From Thiosocius sp963753845 (GTDB taxonomy: Bacteria > Pseudomonadota > Gammaproteobacteria > Chromatiales > Chromatiaceae), in the NCBI GenBank assembly GCA_963753845.1, contig CAVWEI010000017.1, positions 372,001 through 436,000 of the forward strand: 64,000 nt of DNA, given 5' to 3'. The notes below the pieces were generated by a model. The model saw nothing but the letters and a program-made list of their open reading frames with translations, ran no database searches and was not told the origin of the DNA. Below, piece after piece: positions 46,463 to 54,215 of this stretch (position 1 is its first letter; the number at the start of each line of letters is the position of its first letter). The translations under genes were made by a program, and so were the position numbers.

Positions 46463-47479
46463 ATGAAGAGGCAGAAACGAATGCGCATGCTTACCAAGGT
46501 CCTGAGTGCAGCCGTCATGGGTGTTCTTTGTGGCTCGGCAGTCGCCATGGACGGTATGGGTGGCATGAGCGGCATGTCCGGTATGGGTGGCATGGGCGGT
46601 ATGTCCGGTATGGGTGGCATGTCCGGTATGGGCGGCATGAGCGGCATGTCCGGTATGGGTGGCATGAGTGGGATGTCCGGCATGGCCGGCTATTTCAAGA
46701 TCACGCCTGATGGGCAGATCTACTTCTACCCGGCCCAGAGCGGGATGAGCGGCATGTCCGGCATGGGTGGCATGAGCGGCATGGGCGGTATGTCCGGCAT
46801 GTCGGGTATGGGCGGCATGGGCGGTATGTCCGGCATGTCGGGTATGGGTGGCATGGGCGGTATGTCCGGCATGTCGGGTATGGGTGGCATGGGCGGTATG
46901 TCCGGCATGTCGGGTATGGGTGGCATGGGCGGTATGTCCGGCATGTCAGGTATGGGCGGCATGGGCGGTATGAGCGGCATGGCCGGTCATTGGGTCTGGC
47001 AGCCTGCTGGCATGGGCGGTATGTCCGGCATGTCGGGTATGGGCGGCATGGGCGGTATGTCCGGCATGTCGGGTATGGGTGGCATGGGCGGTATGTCCGG
47101 CATGTCGGGTATGGGCGGCATGGGCGGTATGTCCGGCATGTCGGGTATGGGCGGCATGGGCGGTATGTCCGGCATGTCGGGTATGGGCGGCATGGGCGGA
47201 ATGTCCGGCATGTCGGGTATGGGCGGCATGTCCGGTATGGCCGGCTATTTCCGTATCACCCCCGAGGGTCAGATCTTCTTCTACCCGGCTCAGAGCGGCA
47301 TGAGTGGCATGTCCGGTATGGGCGGCATGAGCGGTATGTCCGGGATGGGCGGCATGAGCGGCATGTCCGGTATGGGCGGCATGTCGGGCATGGGCGGTAT
47401 GTCCGGCATGGGCGGTATGTCCGGCATGTCGGGAATGGGCGGCATGTCCGGTATGGGCGGATGGAACCCACCGCAGTGA
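46463..47479 (+). CDS. Secreted Met-X-Gly tripeptide-repeat protein
   Basis: A 338-residue protein with GAGGAGAA before ATG 46463 and a signal peptide ending SAVA. Almost the whole mature chain is a (Met-Ser/Gly-Gly)n repeat with Gly at every third position, organised in 12-residue units MSGMSGMGGMGG. The repeat is interrupted by GYFKITPDGQIYFYPAQ (about residue 76), AGHWVWQPAG (about 175), GYFRITPEGQIFFYPAQ (about 261) and a terminal GGWNPPQ. There is no Cys in the mature part. Gly every third residue suits a polyglycine-II/polyproline-II type helix bundle with Met on the surface; Met thioethers could bind Cu(I) or heme or scavenge oxidants (all inference). A strong terminator follows. Confidence 0.85.
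   Translation: MKRQKRMRMLTKVLSAAVMGVLCGSAVAMDGMGGMSGMSGMGGMGGMSGMGGMSGMGGMSGMSGMGGMSGMSGMAGYFKITPDGQIYFYPAQSGMSGMSGMGGMSGMGGMSGMSGMGGMGGMSGMSGMGGMGGMSGMSGMGGMGGMSGMSGMGGMGGMSGMSGMGGMGGMSGMAGHWVWQPAGMGGMSGMSGMGGMGGMSGMSGMGGMGGMSGMSGMGGMGGMSGMSGMGGMGGMSGMSGMGGMGGMSGMSGMGGMSGMAGYFRITPEGQIFFYPAQSGMSGMSGMGGMSGMSGMGGMSGMSGMGGMSGMGGMSGMGGMSGMSGMGGMSGMGGWNPPQ
46552..47464 (+). repeat. 9-bp/36-bp tandem repeat array in the Met-rich gene
   Basis: The coding region is built of 9-bp units (ATG-TCC/AGC/GGC-GGC/GGT types), with higher-order 36-bp units that are almost identical at about 46780-46980 and 47010-47225. Both blocks are in frame. Antisense reading frames of the type PMPPIPDMPDI are by-products of this array. 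Confidence 0.9.
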
Positions 47480-47492
47480 TCGCTTGAAATCC

Positions 47493-47518
47493 GGGGCACA
47501 GGGATGTGCCCCTTTTTT
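47493..47518 (+). terminator. Strong rho-independent terminator
   Basis: GGGGCACA-GGGA-TGTGCCCC followed by TTTTTT, 14 bp after the Met-rich gene. It ends the sigma-54 transcript and separates it from the molybdoenzyme operon. Confidence 0.9.
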
Positions 47519-47670
47519 GCAGACGCCTTCAGGGAGTTTCTAACAATTCTTGGCGAATCGGATGGCGACGACAAGATCTCGCAACTGTGTAGCGCATCTA
47601 TGCGCCTTTGCCCCTTCGGGGCCAACGCGAAATACCGCTCCAGGCGACCTTTTCAAGGCGCAGAGCGCGT

Positions 47671-47688
47671 GCAATAGCTAGCTATTGC
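47671..47688. repeat. 18-bp perfect palindrome in the region before the molybdoenzyme operon
   Basis: GCAATAGCTAGCTATTGC is perfectly self-complementary. It lies in the 270-bp gene-free region 47519-47790, which also has a GCCCC-TTCG-GGGC hairpin at 47610-47622. It may be an operator for the downstream operon or part of a dispersed repeat; the sequence alone does not decide. Confidence 0.45.
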
Positions 47689-47790
47689 GAAGATTTGCAA
47701 CGCAGAGATACTAGATTTTGGCCGTCAGGTGAACGTACGTGAATTGTTACAAGCCCCCTCCAGTCAAGCCAGAATCAGGGAGTAAAAATC

Positions 47791-48564
47791 ATGAGGTTCG
47801 GTTACAGGATAGGCATAGGCGTGCTGGCCTTTTGCCTTGCATTCAATCTGCAGGCCGCGCCTGAGGGCGAACAGTCGTACCAGGCCGCGCGCTGGGACCC
47901 GATACATTTCAAGCCGGCTATCGATCAGGCCACGGACGATCAATGCCTGGCCTGCCACCAGGAAATCATCGATCGCCTTGTGCTCGAGGCATCGCCGGCC
48001 GGCGTGCCTGCATCTGAAACACTGGCGTGGTACCAGACCCTGGACACCTATCAAGGCGAGCAGGAAACCTTTCACCGTCGCCATCTGGTGACCCCCTATG
48101 CCAACCAGGTGATGGATCTCAAGTGCAACACCTGTCATCAGGGCAATGACCCGCGCGAAGAAACCGCCAACTCGTCGGCGACCGGCGACAGCACCCTGAC
48201 CCAACGCAAACACGTCGACCCGATGATCTGCCTGATGTGCCATGGTCAATTCCCATCCCAGCTGATGGGCGTGCCCGGACCCTGGCTTGAAAATGCAACG
48301 ATCTTCGGCAACAGTTGCCTGACCTGCCATGCAGCCATCCGCACCAATCGTCATGAGGTCAATTTCCTGCACGCAAAGAACATCGAGGAGGCGGCACAGC
48401 AGGACAGTGACGTGTGCTACGGCTGCCACGGTGGACGTGCCTGGTACCGCATCAGCTATCCCTACCCGCGCCACAGCTGGCCGGCTGGAGGCGATCAGGT
48501 ACCGGACTGGGCCAAAGACCGCCCAACCGAATCCAACCCAAGATTCCGCACCAGCGCGCAATAG
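47791..48564 (+). CDS. Pentaheme c-type cytochrome
   Basis: A 257-residue secreted cytochrome. Signal peptide to about LQAA; five CXXCH motifs: CLACH, CNTCH, CLMCH, CLTCH and CYGCH. Extra His residues near each (for example FHRRHLV, RKHVD) are available as second axial ligands. It does not match the NapC/NirT membrane-anchored layout: there is no retained N-terminal helix. It is the first gene of the molybdoenzyme operon, so it probably exchanges electrons with the iron-sulfur subunit in the periplasm. Confidence 0.85.
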   Translation: MRFGYRIGIGVLAFCLAFNLQAAPEGEQSYQAARWDPIHFKPAIDQATDDQCLACHQEIIDRLVLEASPAGVPASETLAWYQTLDTYQGEQETFHRRHLVTPYANQVMDLKCNTCHQGNDPREETANSSATGDSTLTQRKHVDPMICLMCHGQFPSQLMGVPGPWLENATIFGNSCLTCHAAIRTNRHEVNFLHAKNIEEAAQQDSDVCYGCHGGRAWYRISYPYPRHSWPAGGDQVPDWAKDRPTESNPRFRTSAQ

Positions 48565-48587
48565 CCGTTGCCCAGAGGAACAGGAAC

Positions 48588-51179
48588 ATGAGTGTCAAAG
48601 ATACAAGCGAACTTCTGGCGTCCCGTCTCAACGTCACGCGACGGACTTTTCTCAAGACCACGGCGACCGGAGCAGCGGCCCTGGGTGCCGGCGGACTGGT
48701 GGAACTGCATACCGCCAAAGAGGCCAAGGCCTTCGCCTATGAGCCCTATCCGAAGGACGACGAACTGCAGACAGTGGTCACGTCCTGTGCACACAACTGC
48801 GGATCCAGGCACATGCTGGTGGCGCACAAGAAGGGCGACGTCATCGTGCGCCTCTCTACAGATGACGGGCGCTATCAGCAGGGTGGCCACGTCGGCATGG
48901 ACACCTTCGAGGAACCCCAGCTGCGCGCCTGCCTGCGCGGCCGCTCCTACCGCCAGCGCCTGTACTCGGCCGAGCGCCTGCTCTACCCGATGGGGCGCGT
49001 CGGCAAACGTGGTGAAGGCAAGTTCAAGCGGATCTCCTGGGACCAGGCGCTGGACTACGTGGCGCGCAAGATGATCGAGATCAAGAATCAATACGGCTCG
49101 ACTGCCCTGCTCGATCAGAGCTATGCGGGCGCATCCTATGGCGTACTGCACAAATCGGATCAGATCGAAGGTCTGCTCGGGCGCTTTCTGGGCATGTTCG
49201 GCTGCCGCACCAATTCCTGGTCGGTACCCTCGTACCAGGGAACCACGACCAGTTCACGCTGGACCTTCGGCACCATCGAAGACGGCAACGAAGACGACGC
49301 CTTCGCTCACTCCAAGCTGATCATCATGTGGGGGTGGAACCCGGCCTATACATTCCACGGCGGTAACACCTTCTATTACATGCGCATGGCCAAGCAGCAA
49401 GGCTGCAAGTTTGTCCTGGTCGACCCCCAGTACACCGACTCGGCCTCGGCCTACGACGCCTGGTGGATACCGATCAAGCCGAATACCGATGCGGCCATGA
49501 TGGCCGGCATGGCCCACTACATCTTTACCAACAACCTGCATGATCAGGACTTCATCAACCGCTTCACTATGGGGATGGATGCAGGCACCATGCCGGACTG
49601 GGCCCAGCAATCCGCCAACGGCAAGGAAAACTTCAAGGACTACATCCTCGGCACTTATGACGGTGTACCCAAATCGCCCGAATGGGCGGCCGATATCTGT
49701 GGCGTCTCAGCCGAGCAGATCAAGAAACTGGCCGACATGTACGCCAGAACCAAGCCGGCAGCACTCAAGGCGTCCTGGGCACCCGGCCGTAACGCCTATG
49801 GTGAGCAATACAACCGTATGGCAGCTGCGCTGCAGGCCATGACCGGCAACATCGGTGTCCTTGGCGGCTGCGCCGAGGGTGTGGGCAAGGCCTGGCATTC
49901 AGAGGCCGTCGCCTACCCGTACGATCAATACGCCAACATCTGGTTTGCGTCGATCAAATCGGACCGCTGGGCGCACTGCGTGCTCAACTACCCCAATGTA
50001 AAGCGCGAGGAAATCGGCTGCTGGCCACGCCAGGATGCGACAGATGGTCTGATCCCGAATATCAAGGGGATCTTCTGGCAGGGTTCCGACTGGTTCAACC
50101 AGCTCACCAACATCAACAAAGAGATCGAGGCGATCAAGAAACTCGAGCTGGTGGTGTGCATGGATTCGACCATCACCCCATCGGGCCTGTGGGCCGACGT
50201 GTTGCTACCGGTCGCCACGCACTTCGAACGTCACGACACCGCCCTGCCCTGGTACAAGGGCCACTACTATATCCACAGGCCCAAGGTCATCGAGCCGATG
50301 GGCGAGTCGAAGACGGATTTCCAGATCTTCACGGAACTGGCTTATCGGATCGGACACAAGGACGGCATCGGCGACACCTTTGGCAGGACCTACAACCCGA
50401 GGGCCCAGCGCAATTACTTCAATGACCCAGATGCGGTGGACGAGGCCTATCTACGGGCCTGGTGGGAAGGGAAAGTGATGGCCCATCAGCACGTCGAGAT
50501 GTCCTGGGACGACTTCAAGAAGCACGGTGTCTACAAATTCAAGCTGGACAAACCTCATGTGGGTTTCCGCGAGCAGATCGAGGACGGTAAGGCGTTCCAG
50601 ACGCCGTCCGGCAAGATCGAAATCCTGTGCACCGAGCTGGCCAGCATCAGCGACTGGACAAAGACCAAGTACGGCTACCACATCCCCTCCATTCCGAAGT
50701 GGATCGAGCCGTGGGAGTCGCTGAACAGCCCCAAGACCGCACAGTTCCCGTTCCACCTGATCTCGCCGCATCCGCGCTGGCGTACCCATTCGATCTTCAA
50801 CAACTGTTCGTGGCTGCGCGAAACCTACGAGCAGGAGGTCACCATCGCCACATCCGACGCCAGGCGACTGGGGATAAAGACCGGCGACACGGTCGAGGTC
50901 TTCAATGACCGCGGGCGGGTCATCGTCCCGGCCTATGTGACCGAACGCACCATGCCCGGCGTGGCCGTGCTGCACGAGGGGGCCTGGATGGACCTCGATG
51001 AGAACGGCGTCGACCGCAGCGGCAACCCGGACTTTCTCACCCTTGACGACCCCAGCCCGGCCGGCGCCTTTGCCTACAACACCGTGCTGTGCGACATCAA
51101 GAAGACAGATCTGGAGCACCGCCCTGGCTGGGACCAGCTGGCAACGTCCCGTGCTCACGTATTCCGGCGCGACCAGTGA
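48588..51179 (+). CDS. DmsA-like molybdopterin oxidoreductase, Tat-exported
   Basis: An 863-residue catalytic subunit of the DMSO reductase superfamily. Tat signal NVTRRTFLKTTATGAAALGAG (RR at 18-19). Similarity to DmsA runs along the whole length: LRACLRGRSYRQRLYSAERLLYPM, GEGKFKRISWDQALDY, NTDAAMMAGMAHYIFTNNLHDQDFI, PAALKASWAPGRNAYGEQYNRM, TPSGKIEI, and NDRGRVIVPAYVTERTMPGV. The FS0 cluster site reads C67-x3-C71-x3-H75 and C115, with His where DmsA has the third Cys. By alignment the Mo ligand is Ser215 (VPSYQG). ATG 48588 follows AGGAACAGGAAC. Substrate unknown: DMSO, other S- or N-oxides, or an oxyanion. It is encoded between a pentaheme cytochrome and a DmsB-like subunit. Confidence 0.9.
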   Translation: MSVKDTSELLASRLNVTRRTFLKTTATGAAALGAGGLVELHTAKEAKAFAYEPYPKDDELQTVVTSCAHNCGSRHMLVAHKKGDVIVRLSTDDGRYQQGGHVGMDTFEEPQLRACLRGRSYRQRLYSAERLLYPMGRVGKRGEGKFKRISWDQALDYVARKMIEIKNQYGSTALLDQSYAGASYGVLHKSDQIEGLLGRFLGMFGCRTNSWSVPSYQGTTTSSRWTFGTIEDGNEDDAFAHSKLIIMWGWNPAYTFHGGNTFYYMRMAKQQGCKFVLVDPQYTDSASAYDAWWIPIKPNTDAAMMAGMAHYIFTNNLHDQDFINRFTMGMDAGTMPDWAQQSANGKENFKDYILGTYDGVPKSPEWAADICGVSAEQIKKLADMYARTKPAALKASWAPGRNAYGEQYNRMAAALQAMTGNIGVLGGCAEGVGKAWHSEAVAYPYDQYANIWFASIKSDRWAHCVLNYPNVKREEIGCWPRQDATDGLIPNIKGIFWQGSDWFNQLTNINKEIEAIKKLELVVCMDSTITPSGLWADVLLPVATHFERHDTALPWYKGHYYIHRPKVIEPMGESKTDFQIFTELAYRIGHKDGIGDTFGRTYNPRAQRNYFNDPDAVDEAYLRAWWEGKVMAHQHVEMSWDDFKKHGVYKFKLDKPHVGFREQIEDGKAFQTPSGKIEILCTELASISDWTKTKYGYHIPSIPKWIEPWESLNSPKTAQFPFHLISPHPRWRTHSIFNNCSWLRETYEQEVTIATSDARRLGIKTGDTVEVFNDRGRVIVPAYVTERTMPGVAVLHEGAWMDLDENGVDRSGNPDFLTLDDPSPAGAFAYNTVLCDIKKTDLEHRPGWDQLATSRAHVFRRDQ

Positions 51180-51206
51180 TAACTGGTTATTGGGAGGAAA
51201 TTACTC

Positions 51207-51878
51207 ATGCCTAAGGTTAGAGAGCAATACAGGGCGAAGATCCGGACGGCCATCAAGCGCCGCAAGAAAGAGGTCTATACGCCGGTCGTACCGGATATTC
51301 AGCTGGGCTTCGTACACAACAATGTCGATTGCATCGGCTGCCGTGCCTGCGAGGTTGCGTGCAAGGACAAGAACGGATTGGCGGCCGGGCCGCGCTTCCG
51401 CCGCGTGCAGTACATCGAGGGCGGTACCTATCCGGAGGTCTATGCGTACAAGGTCAACGTCTCCTGCAATCATTGCGCGAAGCCGGCGTGTCTGCCCGCG
51501 TGCCCCACCGGGGCCATCTTCAAACGCCAGAAGGATGGCATCGTGGATATCGATTCCACGCTGTGCATCGGCTGCCGGCGTTGCGAGGCGACCTGCCCCT
51601 ATGGCGCACCTCAGTACGACCCGGAAGACGGCATCGTCAAAAAATGCAATCTGTGCGTGGATGAGATCGATGCGGGTCGCAAACCTTACTGCGTAATGGG
51701 CTGCATGATGCGGGTGCTCGATATGGGCAATATCGCCGAACTGATGTCCGGTCAGGAACCGACCAAGGCCATCGGCCCCCTTGACAAGCCCGTGCGTGCC
51801 GTGAAGAACTTCGCCGACCCCGAACTCACCAACCCGTCGATCGTGTTTGTCGCCCACAGCAAGGGCAAGGTGGAATGA
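51207..51878 (+). CDS. DmsB-like 4x[4Fe-4S] electron-transfer subunit
   Basis: A 223-residue ferredoxin-like subunit with four Cys groups: CIGCRACEVAC, CNHCAKPACLPAC, CIGCRRCEATC and CNLCVDEIDAGRKPYCVMGC. This is the DmsB/NrfC arrangement. It has no own signal peptide and should be exported bound to the Tat substrate upstream. GGGAGGAAA precedes ATG 51207. In DmsABC it would pass electrons from DmsC; no DmsC-like gene is present here, so cytochromes are the likely partners. Confidence 0.9.
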   Translation: MPKVREQYRAKIRTAIKRRKKEVYTPVVPDIQLGFVHNNVDCIGCRACEVACKDKNGLAAGPRFRRVQYIEGGTYPEVYAYKVNVSCNHCAKPACLPACPTGAIFKRQKDGIVDIDSTLCIGCRRCEATCPYGAPQYDPEDGIVKKCNLCVDEIDAGRKPYCVMGCMMRVLDMGNIAELMSGQEPTKAIGPLDKPVRAVKNFADPELTNPSIVFVAHSKGKVE

Positions 51879-52645
51879 AGAACATGGCACTCGACGGAGC
51901 AAGGCCGGAAAACGACCAGGATCCAATGGCCGCGTTTCGCAGCGCGGTCTCACATGACGTGCTCGCCCTGGCGTTACTGCACAACGAAGAGCTGTCGGCT
52001 GAGATTATTGCGCAGTTGAAGGCCGAGGAATTCCCGCGGAGCCTGCAGTTACAGCTCGTCTCGGATTCAGGAAAGGACGCGACACACCTTCTTCACGAAG
52101 GTATCGAGCTGCTGGACAAAGACGCCGATACCGAACTACTCGATGAGCTTGCGGCGGATTATGCAAGCATTTATCTGACGCATGCGTTGCGTGCCTCTCC
52201 TTATGAATCCGTTTGGATCGACGAGGAAGGACTCGCAATGCAGGAACCGATGTTCCAGATACGCGCAATCTACAAACGTCACGGACTCGCCGCACCTGAC
52301 TGGCGCAAGCGCTCGGATGATCACCTGGTGCTGCAGCTGCAGTTTGTCTCGCATCTGCTTGCAAACGACGGCGACCTCCACGAGACCGCACGCTTTCTCG
52401 ATGAACACATGCTGCGCTGGTTGCCGGACTTCGGTGCGCGGGTTGCCGCCCGAAGCGCCACACCCTTCTACGCCGGACTCTGCGCCTTCACGGCAGCCTA
52501 CATGGACGAAGTACGAGATCTCCTCGCCGAGATCCTTGGTGAGCAACGCCCCACGCCCGAGGAAATCGAGAAACGCATGAAGCCGGGCACCACGGCAGAA
52601 TTACCCGAGCCCGGTTATACTCCCGGCTCCGCGCCTTCGTGGTAA
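51875..52645 (+). CDS. TorD/DmsD-family molybdoenzyme chaperone
   Basis: A 256-residue, all-helical cytoplasmic protein. ELAADYASIYLTHALRASPYESVWIDEEGLAMQ (near residues 88-120) is the TorD-family signature region (acidic DY..L, PYESV), and DDHLVLQLQFVSHLL near 150 is the conserved second half. These proteins bind the Tat signal and insert the molybdenum cofactor before export. The start overlaps the DmsB-like stop (ATGA). A longer-than-usual Pro-rich tail follows. Confidence 0.85.
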   Translation: MKNMALDGARPENDQDPMAAFRSAVSHDVLALALLHNEELSAEIIAQLKAEEFPRSLQLQLVSDSGKDATHLLHEGIELLDKDADTELLDELAADYASIYLTHALRASPYESVWIDEEGLAMQEPMFQIRAIYKRHGLAAPDWRKRSDDHLVLQLQFVSHLLANDGDLHETARFLDEHMLRWLPDFGARVAARSATPFYAGLCAFTAAYMDEVRDLLAEILGEQRPTPEEIEKRMKPGTTAELPEPGYTPGSAPSW

Positions 52646-52703
52646 ACGCGCCTGCTTACCTCGCAGGCTCCTTCAACACTTCTAACAAAAGGAACCCAAA
52701 CAA

Positions 52704-53021
52704 ATGAAGCAGCTGAAACACCTTGCTACCGGATTGACCCTTACCATCGGCCTGCTGGCTGCCCCCGGTATCCAGGCTGATCAGGCACTTGCGCAGAGCA
52801 AGAATTGTCTCGCCTGCCACCAGGTGGAAGTCAAGGTGGTCGGGCCGTCTTTCAAGGACATCGCCGCAAAGTACAAGGGCGACAGTGACGCGCCGGCGAT
52901 GCTGGCCGCAAAGGTCAAGGCCGGCGGTGTGGGCACCTGGGGCCAGATCCCCATGCCTCCAAACGCCACGGTGAGCGATGAAGAAGCCAACACCCTGGTG
53001 CTCTGGGTGCTCTCGCAGTAA
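52704..53021 (+). CDS. Small class I monoheme cytochrome c
   Basis: A 105-residue protein with a signal peptide ending IQAD and one heme site CLACH. VGPSFKDIAAKY and IPMPPN, the latter with the sixth-ligand Met, and the C-terminal helix EEANTLVLWVLSQ are typical of cytochrome c-551/c-552. It is 58 bp downstream of the chaperone gene and probably links the molybdoenzyme or the pentaheme cytochrome with the respiratory chain. Confidence 0.9.
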   Translation: MKQLKHLATGLTLTIGLLAAPGIQADQALAQSKNCLACHQVEVKVVGPSFKDIAAKYKGDSDAPAMLAAKVKAGGVGTWGQIPMPPNATVSDEEANTLVLWVLSQ

Positions 53022-53108
53022 TCGCTGGGGGGCCGGTGTTGATGTTAATGCAACGATTGATGGCGTGACCTTGAGGCACCTCCACCGTCTCCCCTTTTAT
53101 CCACATCC

Positions 53109-54194
53109 ATGAGTGACCTGCGGGAACTCGGCAGAGCATCCTATCGGGAGGCCAGAAACCTGCCCGACGTCGTCTCCGAGCGCTGCGTCCACACACTGAT
53201 AGAAACAGCCAGCTGCCAGGCCTGTGTCGATGTCTGCCCGCAAGAGGCCTGGGTGCTCGATGACGAGCAACTCGGGATAGACGCCAGCCGTTGCGACGGC
53301 TGCAACCTGTGTGTTGCCGCCTGTCCCGAAGGCGCAATCCAGGCGGACATGCCACCGGCACTCAAGAGCGATGGAGGCCATAAGGTCGCCATGCTGGCAT
53401 GCGAACCGGCAGGGGCCGCTGCAGGAGACGAAGGGGTCGTGCCCTGCCTGCACGCCATCGGCCTGAACACCGTCATGGCACTTTATCGCACGGAGGTCGA
53501 TACACTGATCCTCTGTTCGTCCGATTGCGACAACTGCGCCAGGGGGAGTGCACCACGACTCGAGCTTTGCCTGGAAAGGTTCAACCGACTGTTACGGGAG
53601 CGAAAACTGCCGACGATGCACCATCGGCACGTGGACCTGGACGAATGGTCGCGTCTTGCGGACAAGGGGCTGGCGGAATCGGGCGGCCCATCGATGAGCA
53701 GACGCCAGTTCTTCCGTCGCGCCACGCAGGCCGCGATGGCGGAACACGGGCACATTCGAAACCCGGGCGCCATGTCCAATCGTCAGTTCGAACCCGCCGG
53801 AAGCATCATCCCGCGTCGAACCGACGCTCAGGCCGTACCCTTCCTGCCCCAGATAGACCCGGGCCGATGCAATGCCTGCGATGCCTGCGCCAGGCTCTGC
53901 CCGCACGGTGCAATAGTGGTCGAAAAGAACGACCCACCGGGCAGCCGGACCTACCTGATAGATCCTGACTTATGCACCGGCTGCGGCATCTGCGAAGACG
54001 TGTGCGACCAGCAGGCGGTCTCAGTGACGAGCTGGGCAACACCGAGCCTTCTGCGGATACCGTTGAACCCGGACCGCTGCCACGGTTGCGGCGTGACCTA
54101 CTACACTCCGGTGGGAAAACCTTCTCCGGACCACCAGTGCCGCATCTGTGCCCTGACCAGAAATCATCGATTGCTTTATCAGGTCCTGGACTGA
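53109..54194 (+). CDS. Multi-cluster 4Fe-4S protein with MvhD-like and NapF-like parts
   Basis: A 361-residue cytoplasmic protein. Residues 25-80 have two ferredoxin-type sites (CQACVDVCPQEA, CDGCNLCVAACPEGA); residues about 95-190 resemble the MvhD/CoM-reductase-type cysteine domain (LACEPAG, VPCLHAIG, LCSSDCDNCARG); SRRQFFRRATQAA near 197-209 resembles a NapF start; residues 254-300 have two more [4Fe-4S] sites (CNACDACARLCPHGA and CTGCGICEDVCDQQA) and the tail has CHGCG..CRICAL. NapF-like proteins help to assemble Mo-enzymes' FeS centres. Its place after the molybdoenzyme operon suggests such a role, but the MvhD-like part hints at thiol or persulfide electron transfer. Confidence 0.8.
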   Translation: MSDLRELGRASYREARNLPDVVSERCVHTLIETASCQACVDVCPQEAWVLDDEQLGIDASRCDGCNLCVAACPEGAIQADMPPALKSDGGHKVAMLACEPAGAAAGDEGVVPCLHAIGLNTVMALYRTEVDTLILCSSDCDNCARGSAPRLELCLERFNRLLRERKLPTMHHRHVDLDEWSRLADKGLAESGGPSMSRRQFFRRATQAAMAEHGHIRNPGAMSNRQFEPAGSIIPRRTDAQAVPFLPQIDPGRCNACDACARLCPHGAIVVEKNDPPGSRTYLIDPDLCTGCGICEDVCDQQAVSVTSWATPSLLRIPLNPDRCHGCGVTYYTPVGKPSPDHQCRICALTRNHRLLYQVLD

Positions 54195-54215
54195 ACATCA
54201 CCCGGAGAATCTGAC

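Noticed and set aside
46726..47229. Minus-strand frames in the repeat region (PPIPDMPDIPPM type) as Pro-rich proteins
   Set aside because: They are mirror products of the 9-bp repeat in the Met-rich gene, have no signal peptide or ribosome binding site, and the plus-strand frame has both.
46540..47470. Possible CRISPR-like array
   Set aside because: The repeats are contiguous, coding and in frame, with no unique spacers of constant length.
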